The notes under the pieces: model-generated | The model's input: the letters and a program-made list of their open reading frames with translations, nothing else | What the model was told of the DNA's origin: nothing | Databases searched by the model: none | Made by a program: the position numbers and the translations under genes | Origin: CAIVAT01 sp964455285 | GTDB lineage: Bacteria; Bacteroidota; Bacteroidia; Bacteroidales; FEN-979 | Direction: 5' to 3' | Assembly (NCBI GenBank): GCA_964455285.1 | Contig: CAYVVG010000001.1 | Coordinates: 62,001-126,000 of the forward strand | Length of the DNA stretch: 64,000 nt | Shown: one piece after another, positions 54,542 through 63,659 of the stretch | Position numbering within the stretch: position 1 is the stretch's first letter | How the letters are laid out: every line of letters starts with the position of its first letter

Positions 54542-56528
54542 GAGTCATAACAGATATAAAAATGATATGAGCAATACATTCTCTGCGTTTCTGCGTCTCT
54601 GCGGTTATTACCCCACCCCGGCCTGCGGCCTTCCCCTCCCCAAACAGGGAGGGGCACACTCTGCGTCTCTGCGTCTCTGCGGTTATTTTACGTTAGCCCT
54701 CCTCAGCCTGTTTTCTGTAATCGCTTTGGCTCAGAACCCGGCTGCCAGCCCGGAAGATGCCCCTCCGGAATGGGCGAAACACGCCATCTGGTACCAGATC
54801 TTTGTCGAACGGTTCCACAACGGGGACTCCCTGAATGATCCCGGGCCCGGGAACATCAACATTCCCCCGCTCGGGGTCACCGCCCCCCGGGGTTGGAAAA
54901 CAACTCCGTGGACGCAGGACTGGTACGGCAGGGATTCCTGGTGGAGGAACGACCGGCATTTTGGAGATAATCTCCAGTTCCGCCGGTACGGGGGAGACCT
55001 GAAGGGGGTGATCGACAAACTCGGGTACCTGCACGAACTCGGGATCAACGCGATCTTTTTCAACCCCTTGAACGACGCACCCTCGCTTCACAAGTATGAT
55101 GCCCGGAACTACCATCATATCGACGTCAACTTCGGTCCTGACCCGGCCGGCGACAGCCGGATCATCGCGTCGGAAAACCCGGCCGACCCTTCGACATGGA
55201 AATGGACATCGGCCGACCGTCTCTTCCTCGAACTGATCGGCAAGGCACACAGGATGGGGATCCGCGTGATCATGGATTATTCGTGGAACCATACCGGCGT
55301 GCTGTTCTGGGCCTGGCAGGACATCCTGAAGAACCAGGAAAAGTCGGCTTTCAGGGATTGGTACGCGATAAAGTCGTTCGACGACCCGGTGACCCCGGCA
55401 AACGAGTTCTCCTATGCCGGCTGGGCGAACGTTCCCAGCCTTCCCGAACTGAAGAAGGTGGGCATCACCACGGAGCGGATCAACGGATACCCTTACGAAG
55501 GAACGATCAACCCGGGAGCCAGGGAGCACATTTTTAACGTTACACGGCGCTGGCTCGCTCCCGACGGCGATCCTGCAAAGGGGATCGACGGCTTCCGGCT
55601 GGATGTGGCCGACCAGGTGGGGCTCGGCTTCTGGCGAGAATACCGGCAGCTCGTGAAATCGGTAAACCGCGATGCTTACCTGGTCGGGGAGATCTGGTGG
55701 GCCCAATGGCCCGACAAGATGATGGACCCTGCTCCATACACGGGCAACGGGATCTTCGACGCAGTGATGTTTTACCAGGTGTATAAACCGGCCCGCTATT
55801 TCTTTGCCCGTAACAACTTCGGGATCGATGCAAAAACATTGGCCGACAGCTTAAACCTGCAGTGGAGCCGGATCCCCCCGGCCAACCTGCCTGCCATGAT
55901 GAACGTCGCCACCTCCCATGACACACCCCGGCTTCTGACCGACTTTTTCAACCCGAACCGGTACAAATTCCACTCCTCGCCCGGCGACGACGCTGCCTTC
56001 ATGACCGGGAAACCGGACGAGGAGACCTATACCCGCCTTCGCCTCTACCTGGTATTCGCCTTTACCGCCCCGGGCTCTCCGCACATCTGGAACGGTGAAG
56101 AGATGGGGATGTGGGGAGCCGACGATCCGTATAACCGCAAACCTCTCTGGTGGAAGGAGTTCCGGTTTGAAAACGAGACCCGCAACAACTGGCAGCCGGG
56201 AGAAAAGAGCGGGGATCCGGTCGGCTTCAACGCCGGCCTCTTCGGCTGGTATCAACACCTGGTCGGAATCCGGAAAACGAATGCCTGCCTGCAAACCGGC
56301 GGTATCACCTTCCTGACGACGGAGGGGAAAAAACTGGCGTACAAGAGATTCAGCGACACGGAAGAAATTTTCGTCTTTTTCAACCTGGAACCGACCCCCC
56401 GGACGTTCGAACTACCGGCGGCCGGCAGCTATGTAAACCTGCTGTCGGGCCGGCCGTTCAAAGACAACAAGGTCAACCTGGGAAGCCTGGAAGCGATGGT
56501 GGTGAAGGTGGTGAAGGTGACGAGGTGA
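54540..56528 (+). CDS. GH13 neopullulanase/amylase-like enzyme with repeat-encoded N-terminus
   Basis: The 662-residue frame has a GH13 barrel (about 75-560): MDYSWNHTG, Asp in GFRLDVADQV, Glu in LVGEIWWAQ and Asp in ATSHDTPRLL, then a C-terminal beta domain. A signal segment (FTLALLSLFSVIALAQNP) lies at residues 50-67. Everything before it is translated repeat (AFLRLCGYYPTPACGLPLP, SASLRLCGY). No in-frame ATG lies between the repeats and the signal segment, so either translation starts at 54540 or 54567 and yields a 40-50 residue leader, or a non-standard start is used. The last codons (VVKVVKVTR) are also repeat-encoded. Confidence 0.85.
   Translation: MSHNRYKNDMSNTFSAFLRLCGYYPTPACGLPLPKQGGAHSASLRLCGYFTLALLSLFSVIALAQNPAASPEDAPPEWAKHAIWYQIFVERFHNGDSLNDPGPGNINIPPLGVTAPRGWKTTPWTQDWYGRDSWWRNDRHFGDNLQFRRYGGDLKGVIDKLGYLHELGINAIFFNPLNDAPSLHKYDARNYHHIDVNFGPDPAGDSRIIASENPADPSTWKWTSADRLFLELIGKAHRMGIRVIMDYSWNHTGVLFWAWQDILKNQEKSAFRDWYAIKSFDDPVTPANEFSYAGWANVPSLPELKKVGITTERINGYPYEGTINPGAREHIFNVTRRWLAPDGDPAKGIDGFRLDVADQVGLGFWREYRQLVKSVNRDAYLVGEIWWAQWPDKMMDPAPYTGNGIFDAVMFYQVYKPARYFFARNNFGIDAKTLADSLNLQWSRIPPANLPAMMNVATSHDTPRLLTDFFNPNRYKFHSSPGDDAAFMTGKPDEETYTRLRLYLVFAFTAPGSPHIWNGEEMGMWGADDPYNRKPLWWKEFRFENETRNNWQPGEKSGDPVGFNAGLFGWYQHLVGIRKTNACLQTGGITFLTTEGKKLAYKRFSDTEEIFVFFNLEPTPRTFELPAAGSYVNLLSGRPFKDNKVNLGSLEAMVVKVVKVTR
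54579..54607 (-). repeat. CGCAGAG repeat, solo
   Basis: CTCTGCGTTTCTGCGTCTCT followed by GCGGTTATT, i.e. the inverse of the TTAACCGCAGAG family. Lies inside the N-terminal frame of the next GH13 gene. Confidence 0.85.
54611..54654 (+). repeat. Palindromic GC-rich repeat, copy C
   Basis: Identical over 44 bases to copy A at 24164-24207. It sits between two CGCAGAG repeats and is read in frame into the next gene. Confidence 0.92.
54659..54691 (-). repeat. CGCAGAG repeat, solo
   Basis: CTCTGCGTCTCTGCGTCTCT followed by GCGGTTATT; ends at the hydrophobic signal segment of the GH13 gene. Confidence 0.85.
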
Positions 56529-56540
56529 CGGGTGACGGGT
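56498..56540. repeat. GGTGA-rich short tandem repeat at a gene 3' end
   Basis: GGTGGTGAAGGTGGTGAAGG then GTGACGAGGTGACGGGTGAC: imperfect 9- and 7-base units that overlap the stop of the GH13 gene. Confidence 0.7.
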
Positions 56541-56570
56541 TATAGAGTAATGGTAGATTTTGTATTCAAA

Positions 56571-59051
56571 ATGAATCGTAAGAGTATGAACAACCTTCAA
56601 AATTCCCGCATTGCAACATGGTTTGCATTGCTTGCATGGTTTGCATTGTTTGCATTCAACCCCCGGCCGGCAGCCGCCCGCGAGGTGGTGACCCTGCGCA
56701 ACAACTGGAAATTTGCCAGGGGAGCGCACGAAAAGGCGCATTTGGTGAATTTCGACGATTCGAAGTGGGAAAATGTGACGGTCCCCCACGATTGGGCGAT
56801 CGCCGGTCCCTTCGACGCGGCAGGCGACGGCAACACCGGCAAACTGCCCTGGAAAGGCGAGGGGTGGTACCGACTCTCGTTCGACATGACCGGGGATCTG
56901 AAGGGAAAGACCATATACCTGGTCTTCGACGGAATCCTGTCGTCGCCCGGGGTATTCGTCAACGGAAAACCTGCCGGAAGGTGGGATTACGGATACAACT
57001 CCTTTTACCTGGATATCACCCGGCTGATCAGGATCGGCGGGAAAAACGTACTGGCCGTTCATGCTGATACGCGGAACCATGACAGCCGCTGGTACCCGGG
57101 GGCCGGGATCTTCCGGAAAGTGCAGATGGTGGTGACCGATCCGGTCCATGTGGCAGTGTGGGGAACCCACATCACCACCCCCGTGGCGGAGGCCGACCAG
57201 GCCGAGGTCAGGGTGGTGAATACCCTGCTCAACCGGCAGGCTTCGAGATCCACCGAAGTGACCGTTGAAAATATTGTCTCCAATCCTTATGGGAAAGTGT
57301 TAGCCCGGCAGCAAGTCCGTGGAGTCATCCCGTCCGGGGAAACGCTGGATCTGCCCGTGGTGATGACTTTCGACGCGCCCGACCGCTGGGATGTCGGCCA
57401 CGGTTCGCTGTACACCCTCTCGACCGTGGTGACAGCGGGAGGCCGCACCACTGATTCCACGGCCACACGGTTCGGTGTGCGAAGTATCCGGTTCACTGCC
57501 GACGACGGTTTCCACCTCAACGGCCGGCGGGTGCAACTCAAGGGTGTCAACCTCCATCACGACCAGGGGCCCCTCGGCGCCGCTTTCAACTACCGTGCGA
57601 TGCAAAGGCAGCTGGAATTGCTTGTTTCCATGGGTTGCAATGCGGTCAGGACCAGTCACAACACCGCTGCCCCGGAACTCCTCGACCTGTGCGATGAAAT
57701 GGGGATCCTGGTGTTCAATGAAGTATTCGACAAGTATGACGGCAAGGCCGACATAAACGAAAAGACCGATTTCCGGGAATTCGCGGCGCGAAACATCCGG
57801 AATTTCGTGGTACGCGACCGGAATCACCCCTGCGTGTTCATCTGGAGCATCGGCAACGAGATGGGCGACGTACAATGGGATAAGAACGGCGGCTTCGACA
57901 GGATGAAGACGATGATCGGGCATGTCAGGGAGTTCGATCCCACCCGGCCGGTCACCATGGTCTGCGACAGCCGAAACAGTGCCGAAAAGAGACATTTCGA
58001 TCATTATGACGTTCATTCATGGAATTACGGCCGGCGATACGACCTGGCACGCCGGATGGAACCCGGCAAAGCGGTGATCATCAGCGAATCGGCATCGACA
58101 GTAAGCACCCGCGGATTTTACGAACTCCCGCTTCCGGACAAGAAAACCGATTTCACCCGATCGATGCAGGTAAGTTCCTATGACCTGAACGCCCCCGAAT
58201 GGGCCGAGATCGCCGACGACGACTTCATGTGGCAGCAGGATGAACCCTATGTGGCCGGCGAGTTCGTGTGGACCGGTTTCGACTACCTGGGCGAACCCAC
58301 ACCCTACACCAACGAATGGGCGGAAAAGAACGGGATGAGCGCCAAGGAAGCCGCCCGCAGCTCCTACTTCGGCATTTTCGACCTGTGCGGCATCCCGAAA
58401 GACCGTTACTACCTGTACAAGAGTTACTGGAAACCAGGAGAGACCACGGTGCACATCCTTCCCCACTGGAACTGGCCGGCCATCGACAGCCTGAACGTGC
58501 CCGTGTTCGTCTACACCAATGGCGACTGCGCCGAACTCTTCCTGAACGGCGTTTCCCAGGGAAGAAAATGCAAGATCCCCGGTTCGAAGATCTCAACCGA
58601 ACGGTTCCGGCTGATGTGGAAGGAGGTAATATACCAGCCGGGGGAACTGAAAGCCGTGGCTTACAAGGATGGCCTGATGATCGGCGAAAGCGTGGTGAAG
58701 ACCGCCGGCGATCCGGTCGCCCTCCGCCTCACCCCCGACCGGACCGGCATCCGTGCCACGGCCGGCGACCTGTCCTACATCCTGATCGAAGCGGTCGACC
58801 GCGACGGAAATCTTTGTCCCCTGGCGGGGAACACGGTCACGCTGACCGTGGGCCGGGGGGGAGCGATCGCTGCCGTATGCAACGGCGACCCGCAGTCGTA
58901 CGACCCCTTCCAATCGGACACTGTGAAACTTTTTTACGGGAAAGCGATGCTCATCGTCCATGCAGCCGGATGGCCGGTAAAAGAAGATATCGAGGTAACG
59001 GCCGTCAGCGATGGCCTGGGATCCGCCCGGACTGTCGTCCCGGTCAATTGA
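56571..59051 (+). CDS. Beta-galactosidase (GH2)
   Basis: An 826-residue protein from the ATG at 56571 (the next ATG is five codons later). A signal peptide ends at FNPRPAAAREV. GH2 order is seen: sugar-binding jelly roll (about 40-200), Ig-like domain, TIM barrel with acid/base Glu in WSIGNEMGD and nucleophile Glu in VIISESASTVS, then C-terminal DUF4982-like and Ig-like domains. It should release galactose from galactan oligosaccharides made by the GH53 enzyme, in the periplasm. The hydrophobic core of the signal peptide (FALLAWFALFAF) is encoded by four units of a 9-bp repeat. Confidence 0.92.
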   Translation: MNRKSMNNLQNSRIATWFALLAWFALFAFNPRPAAAREVVTLRNNWKFARGAHEKAHLVNFDDSKWENVTVPHDWAIAGPFDAAGDGNTGKLPWKGEGWYRLSFDMTGDLKGKTIYLVFDGILSSPGVFVNGKPAGRWDYGYNSFYLDITRLIRIGGKNVLAVHADTRNHDSRWYPGAGIFRKVQMVVTDPVHVAVWGTHITTPVAEADQAEVRVVNTLLNRQASRSTEVTVENIVSNPYGKVLARQQVRGVIPSGETLDLPVVMTFDAPDRWDVGHGSLYTLSTVVTAGGRTTDSTATRFGVRSIRFTADDGFHLNGRRVQLKGVNLHHDQGPLGAAFNYRAMQRQLELLVSMGCNAVRTSHNTAAPELLDLCDEMGILVFNEVFDKYDGKADINEKTDFREFAARNIRNFVVRDRNHPCVFIWSIGNEMGDVQWDKNGGFDRMKTMIGHVREFDPTRPVTMVCDSRNSAEKRHFDHYDVHSWNYGRRYDLARRMEPGKAVIISESASTVSTRGFYELPLPDKKTDFTRSMQVSSYDLNAPEWAEIADDDFMWQQDEPYVAGEFVWTGFDYLGEPTPYTNEWAEKNGMSAKEAARSSYFGIFDLCGIPKDRYYLYKSYWKPGETTVHILPHWNWPAIDSLNVPVFVYTNGDCAELFLNGVSQGRKCKIPGSKISTERFRLMWKEVIYQPGELKAVAYKDGLMIGESVVKTAGDPVALRLTPDRTGIRATAGDLSYILIEAVDRDGNLCPLAGNTVTLTVGRGGAIAAVCNGDPQSYDPFQSDTVKLFYGKAMLIVHAAGWPVKEDIEVTAVSDGLGSARTVVPVN
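56622..56657 (-). repeat. 9-bp repeat inside a signal-peptide coding region
   Basis: TTTGCATTG, CTTGCATGG, TTTGCATTG, TTTGCATTC: four units, the inverse of the CAATGCAAA array at 11733-11804. They code for the signal-peptide core of the beta-galactosidase. Confidence 0.85.
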
Positions 59052-59054
59052 TGC

Positions 59055-59070
59055 GCCGGTGAAAACCGGC
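59055..59070 (+). other. Small hairpin with GAAA tetraloop
   Basis: GCCGGT-GAAA-ACCGGC is a perfect 6-bp stem with a GNRA loop just after the beta-galactosidase stop. It has no T run, so it is a weak terminator at best and may protect the mRNA 3' end. Confidence 0.5.
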
Positions 59071-59085
59071 TAATGCTTACCTTTG
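59071..59085 (+). promoter_or_regulatory. Candidate promoter of the GH13/T9SS gene with shared 14-mer
   Basis: TACCTTTG (59078-59085) fits TAnnTTTG, 20 bases before the ATG. It lies in TAATGCTTACCTTT, also present upstream of GH53. Confidence 0.45.
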
Positions 59086-59104
59086 CCTGTTCAATCGTCC
59101 TGCC

Positions 59105-61960
59105 ATGAAAAAAAAGACAGCTGTATGCCTTTTCCTGCTCCTGACGAGCCGGATCTATCTACCCGCCCAGGTGATTACCACCCAGCCGGTATACCCCATC
59201 GACACTGATTCGGTAACAGTGTTTTTCGATGCGACCCAGGGCAATGCGGGGCTGAAAGATGTGAATCCTCCCATCTACGCACATACCGGAGTCATCACGA
59301 ACCTGAGTACCTCCGGTTCCGACTGGAAATATGTGATTGCGGCATGGAACGTGAACCTGCCGAAGGCATTGATGACGCCCCTTGGCAATAATAAGTACAA
59401 GATCACGCTGAAACCCTCCATCCGTGAGTTTTACGGCGTCCCGGCTTCCGAACAGATCCTCAAACTGGCCTTTGTCTTCCGCAACTCCGACGGCTCCAAG
59501 GAGGGTAAGGATACTGGGGGCGCCGATATCTTTGCCGATGTCTATACCTCTGCGATGAGCGTGAACATTACGCTTCCTGAGGAGAAAAATCTCTTTCTCA
59601 AACAGATGACAGAGATACCCGTTTCAGCGGTCAGTCCCCCTGCCACTTCCATGAAACTCTTCGTCAACGGCACCCTGGTGAAAAGTGTCACCGGAAACAC
59701 ACTGACCGACACGGTGGTTGCGGATAACCAGGGACATAACTGGGTTAAGAACTGGGTTCGCATCGAGGCTTCCGACAACACAGGTGCCGTTGCCGATTCC
59801 TTCTCCTACACGGTCATTCCCGATGCCCCGGTCGCCAGCCTTCCGGCGGGGATCAGCGACGGCATCAATTACGTCAATGCTTCGACCGTGGTCCTGTGCC
59901 TGTATGCCCCCGGAAAAGACCATGTCTTTGCCACCGGCGACTTCAACGACTGGCAGCTCGATTCGGCCCACTATATGTTCCTCACCCCCGATCACGAACG
60001 TTTCTGGCTGAATATCAGCGGACTGACACCCAAACAGGAGTATATTTTTCAATACGTGGTTGACGGAAAGATCCGGATCGGCGACCCGTATGCCGATAAA
60101 GTCAGCGACCCGAACGATCAATACATATCCCCGTCCACCTATCCCAACCTGACACCCTATCCGGCCGGCAAGGCGTCGGGAATCGCCACGTTTCTTCAGC
60201 CGGGACAGGATGCCTACGCCTGGAATTCCACCCCTTTCACACCACCGGCCGTCACCGACCTGGTCGTGTATGAACTGCTGATCCGCGATTTTACCGATGC
60301 GCACGACTACCCTTCGCTCATCGGCCGGCTCGATTACCTGAAAGATCTGGGTGTCAATGCCATAGAGCTGATGCCCGTAATGGAATACGAGGGAAATATC
60401 AGCTGGGGATACAACACCAATTACTCGTTCGCCGTCGATAAGTACTATGGGACCAAAGAGGGATTGAAACAGTTCGTTGAAGCGGCACACGCCCGCGGAA
60501 TGGCAGTCATTCTCGACATTGTATGCAACCACCATTTCGGCAGCTCGCCCCTGGTGCGCCTTTACTGGGACGATGCCAACCAGAGGCCGGCAGCCGATAA
60601 TCCCTGGCTGAACCCGGTACCCAGGCATCCGTACAACGTTGGTTATGATTTCAACCACGAAAGTCAGCAAACCCGTCAGTACATGAAACGGCTCGTAAAG
60701 TACTGGCTCACCGAATACCGCATCGACGGATTCAGGTTCGACCTGTCGAAAGGATTTACGCAAACGAATACATACCCAAACAACGTATCGCTCTGGGGGC
60801 AATTCGATGCCAGCCGCGTCGCCATCCTGAAGGATTATGAGGCGGAGATCCATGCCGTGAATCCAACGGCTTACATGATCCTCGAACATCTTTCCGACAA
60901 CCCGGAGGAGAAGGAACTGGCTGCCAACCGCATGATCCTGTGGGGGAACATGAATTACAAGTACATCCAGGGGGCAGGCGGATGGGTCACGGGATCCAAT
61001 TCCGACTATTCGTGGGCTTCGTGGAAATACCGGGGGTGGACCCAGCCCAACCTGGTCGCGTACATGGAAAGCCATGACGAAGAACGGGTGATGTTCAGGA
61101 ACATCTCCGCCGGCAACGCCTCGAAGCCCCCCTACAATGTCAGGGACACCGCCACCGGGCTGAAACGCGTGGAACTCAACGCCAACTTCTTCTTCACCAT
61201 CCCCGGCCCCAAGCAGATCTGGCAGTTCGGGGAATTGGGGTACGATTACTCCATCAATTATCCCTCCATGACCTCGGCATCGCGGCTCGACCCCAAACCG
61301 GTCCGCTGGGATTACCTCGATAGCTGGCCGAGGCGGTACACCAAAAATGTTTTTGCCTCGCTGATCGCACTCAAGAAGAGCCAGCCCGCGTTCGCCACCG
61401 CCGACTATTCCATCGACCTCACCGGAAATGTGAAGCGGCTGTGGTTGAAACATTCGTCGATGGATGTGACCGTGCTGGGCAATTTCGATGTCGTCACGAA
61501 AAATGTCACCGGAGGATTTACCCGGAAAGGAGCCTGGTTTGAATACTATTCGGGAGATACGCTGAATGTGACCGACACGGAAATGCTCATCAGCTTCAAA
61601 CCCGGCGAATACAGGCTATATACCACCGTCAAGCTGGCGAAGCCGTCCTTTACCGGCATCGGCGATGACCCGGCTGCAACACCTGATGCGGGAACACCGG
61701 TTGTGGCCTATCCCAACCCATCCCCGGGTATTTTCAACCTTGCATTCCGCCTGGACCGGCCGCAAACAGCGGAAATTACCGTTTATGACATCTTCGGAAA
61801 AATGGTGACGAAGGTAAAATCCGGGACCCTGGACACCGGCGTGAACTCCCTGCGCATCGACCTGAATGACCTGTTGCAAGGCCGGGCGCCCTCGGGCATG
61901 TATTTCTTCCGGTTCGAAACTGAGACCATTCAGGAGACCGGAAAGCTGATCGTGAGATGA
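59105..61960 (+). CDS. Secreted multidomain GH13 alpha-amylase with CBM48-like domain and T9SS domain
   Basis: A 951-residue protein: signal peptide (MKKKTAVCLFLLLTSRIYLP), a starch-binding-like sandwich (about 25-150), an Ig-like domain (about 155-240), a CBM48/E-set domain (about 255-345, VFATGDFNDWQLD), GH13 barrel (about 380-760), C-terminal beta domain and a T9SS sorting domain (YPNPSPGIFNLAFRLDR onward). Catalytic residues: DIVCNHHFG, Asp in GFRFDLSKGF, Glu in MILEHLSDN and Asp in YMESHDEERV. The layout resembles glycogen-debranching or branching-type amylases. T9SS export puts it on the surface. The next gene overlaps its stop by four bases. Confidence 0.93.
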   Translation: MKKKTAVCLFLLLTSRIYLPAQVITTQPVYPIDTDSVTVFFDATQGNAGLKDVNPPIYAHTGVITNLSTSGSDWKYVIAAWNVNLPKALMTPLGNNKYKITLKPSIREFYGVPASEQILKLAFVFRNSDGSKEGKDTGGADIFADVYTSAMSVNITLPEEKNLFLKQMTEIPVSAVSPPATSMKLFVNGTLVKSVTGNTLTDTVVADNQGHNWVKNWVRIEASDNTGAVADSFSYTVIPDAPVASLPAGISDGINYVNASTVVLCLYAPGKDHVFATGDFNDWQLDSAHYMFLTPDHERFWLNISGLTPKQEYIFQYVVDGKIRIGDPYADKVSDPNDQYISPSTYPNLTPYPAGKASGIATFLQPGQDAYAWNSTPFTPPAVTDLVVYELLIRDFTDAHDYPSLIGRLDYLKDLGVNAIELMPVMEYEGNISWGYNTNYSFAVDKYYGTKEGLKQFVEAAHARGMAVILDIVCNHHFGSSPLVRLYWDDANQRPAADNPWLNPVPRHPYNVGYDFNHESQQTRQYMKRLVKYWLTEYRIDGFRFDLSKGFTQTNTYPNNVSLWGQFDASRVAILKDYEAEIHAVNPTAYMILEHLSDNPEEKELAANRMILWGNMNYKYIQGAGGWVTGSNSDYSWASWKYRGWTQPNLVAYMESHDEERVMFRNISAGNASKPPYNVRDTATGLKRVELNANFFFTIPGPKQIWQFGELGYDYSINYPSMTSASRLDPKPVRWDYLDSWPRRYTKNVFASLIALKKSQPAFATADYSIDLTGNVKRLWLKHSSMDVTVLGNFDVVTKNVTGGFTRKGAWFEYYSGDTLNVTDTEMLISFKPGEYRLYTTVKLAKPSFTGIGDDPAATPDAGTPVVAYPNPSPGIFNLAFRLDRPQTAEITVYDIFGKMVTKVKSGTLDTGVNSLRIDLNDLLQGRAPSGMYFFRFETETIQETGKLIVR

Positions 61961-63639
61961 AACGCCTTATCCTCCTCATGCTGGCATTACTCCCGCTGGT
62001 CGGAGCCGCGCAGACCAATGTTCCCGGGGGTAATGTCAGCGGAACCTGGACCGCTGCCGCATCGCCATACAGGATCCAGGGAAGCATAAGGGTCCCCGCA
62101 GATTCCATGCTGCTGATCCAGGCAGGCACGACCGTTATCTTCCAGGGTCACTATAAATTCCTGGTTGAAGGCCGGATGCTGGCGCTTGGTTCCGCGACGG
62201 CCAACGTGGTTTTTACCGCCGCTAATCCTTCCTCAGGCTGGCTTGGTATCCGCATCGAATACCCTCCCGCCTCCAACGATTCTTCCATTTTTGACTATTG
62301 CGCTTTCTGGTACGGGAAGGGTGCTGATCCGGTGAACAACGGCGGGGTGATGGCCATCTACGGTTTTTCCAGGGTCAGGGTCAGCCACTGCCTGTTCCGG
62401 GAGAACTCAGCCCCATGGTGCGGCGGCGCCATGGATGTAAGCTCCTGCGATCCGGTCATCACGCAGAACACCTTTTCCGGCAATTCCGTCAACTACCAGT
62501 CGAATATGCTGAACGGAGGCGGGGCCCTGTGTCTGTACCAGTCCGATGCGACGGTTACGGGAAATACCTTTTCAGGCAATCATGCCGGTTCCGGCGTGGG
62601 AGGGGGCGGGGCGATCTTCATCCAGGGAGGGCATCCGCTGATCGACCGGAACACGATCATCAACAACAGCAGTACCAACGACACCTTTTTCAACGAAGGC
62701 GGGGGCGGGGCGATCTTTGCCGACGGGGATGCCACCATCAGCAACAATACCATTTCGAACAATACAGCCAACGGTTATATCGGCCGGGGAGGCGCTATTT
62801 ACCTTTACTGGAACACGGATGCCGTCATATTCAACAACACCATCACCAATAATACGGCAACCGGATCAGAGGGGATAGGCGGCGCCTTGTTCTGCCTTCT
62901 CAACTGCAATCCTTACCTGACCAACAACACCATCGCACATAATCACTCCCTGACCAGCGGAGGTGGGCTTTACTGTTCCAGTGGATCCAGTCCGCAATTC
63001 CGCAATTGCATCCTTTATGGTAACACGGCATCGGCCGATACCAACCAGGTCTATCTCCTCGATGAGCAGAGCGATCCGCACTTCTATTACTGCGACATAC
63101 AGGGTGGAATGGCCGGTTTTGAACTGAACGGCAATTTTTACAATGGTGATTACGAGCACAATATCAGCCTGAATCCTCGCTTCCAGTGGCCATCGCCGGG
63201 AAGCGGAAGCGGATTCAACGGAGTGGTGTGCGACTGGACCGAGAATACCGCATCACCGTGCATCAACGCAGGAGACCCCGCCCTCTCCTACCCGCTGACC
63301 GACAAAGCGGGTAATCCCCGGATTGTGAACGGCTGTGTGGATATCGGAGCCTTTGAGTACCAATGGATGGTTGGATTCGGCGACCGCCCGGATTTTCCTG
63401 CGATCACCTGCTCCCCAAACCCATGCCGTGACCGGACAAATCTCCGGTTTGACGGGCCCATAACCAGGGGAAAGATTGAGCTCCGGGACAGGTCGGGAAG
63501 GACTGTGAGGACCGTTTACGGGGTGAACGGTGCTGAGACCGTGATAGACAAAGGAGACCTGCCTGCCGGCTGTTACACGATTATTCTCTCCATGGGGAAC
63601 CGGCCGGTGAAAATCGGAACGATCATTTTTACCGACTGA
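61957..63639 (+). CDS. Secreted right-handed beta-helix protein with T9SS domain
   Basis: A 560-residue protein with a signal peptide (MKRLILLMLALLPLVGAAQ). Residues about 45-440 are Asn/Gly-rich parallel beta-helix coils (DPVITQNTFSGNSV, DATISNNTISNNTANGY, NAGDPALSYPLTDKAGNPR near the end, the choice-of-anchor type). The T9SS domain begins near ITCSPNPCRDRTNLRFDG. No lyase catalytic set is seen, so it may bind glycans or be structural; a polysaccharide lyase role is not excluded. Its ATG shares ATGA with the GH13 stop, which ties it to starch use. Confidence 0.82.
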   Translation: MKRLILLMLALLPLVGAAQTNVPGGNVSGTWTAAASPYRIQGSIRVPADSMLLIQAGTTVIFQGHYKFLVEGRMLALGSATANVVFTAANPSSGWLGIRIEYPPASNDSSIFDYCAFWYGKGADPVNNGGVMAIYGFSRVRVSHCLFRENSAPWCGGAMDVSSCDPVITQNTFSGNSVNYQSNMLNGGGALCLYQSDATVTGNTFSGNHAGSGVGGGGAIFIQGGHPLIDRNTIINNSSTNDTFFNEGGGGAIFADGDATISNNTISNNTANGYIGRGGAIYLYWNTDAVIFNNTITNNTATGSEGIGGALFCLLNCNPYLTNNTIAHNHSLTSGGGLYCSSGSSPQFRNCILYGNTASADTNQVYLLDEQSDPHFYYCDIQGGMAGFELNGNFYNGDYEHNISLNPRFQWPSPGSGSGFNGVVCDWTENTASPCINAGDPALSYPLTDKAGNPRIVNGCVDIGAFEYQWMVGFGDRPDFPAITCSPNPCRDRTNLRFDGPITRGKIELRDRSGRTVRTVYGVNGAETVIDKGDLPAGCYTIILSMGNRPVKIGTIIFTD

Positions 63640-63659
63640 CGATAACCCGGCGGTTGCAT

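Noticed and set aside
59055..59070. Hairpin as a Rho-independent terminator or riboswitch
   Set aside because: No T run follows and the stem is only 6 bp; it is kept only as a small hairpin.
59624..61453. 609-residue minus-strand frame opposite the T9SS amylase
   Set aside because: A shadow of the GH13 gene caused by codon bias; it shows no recognisable motifs.
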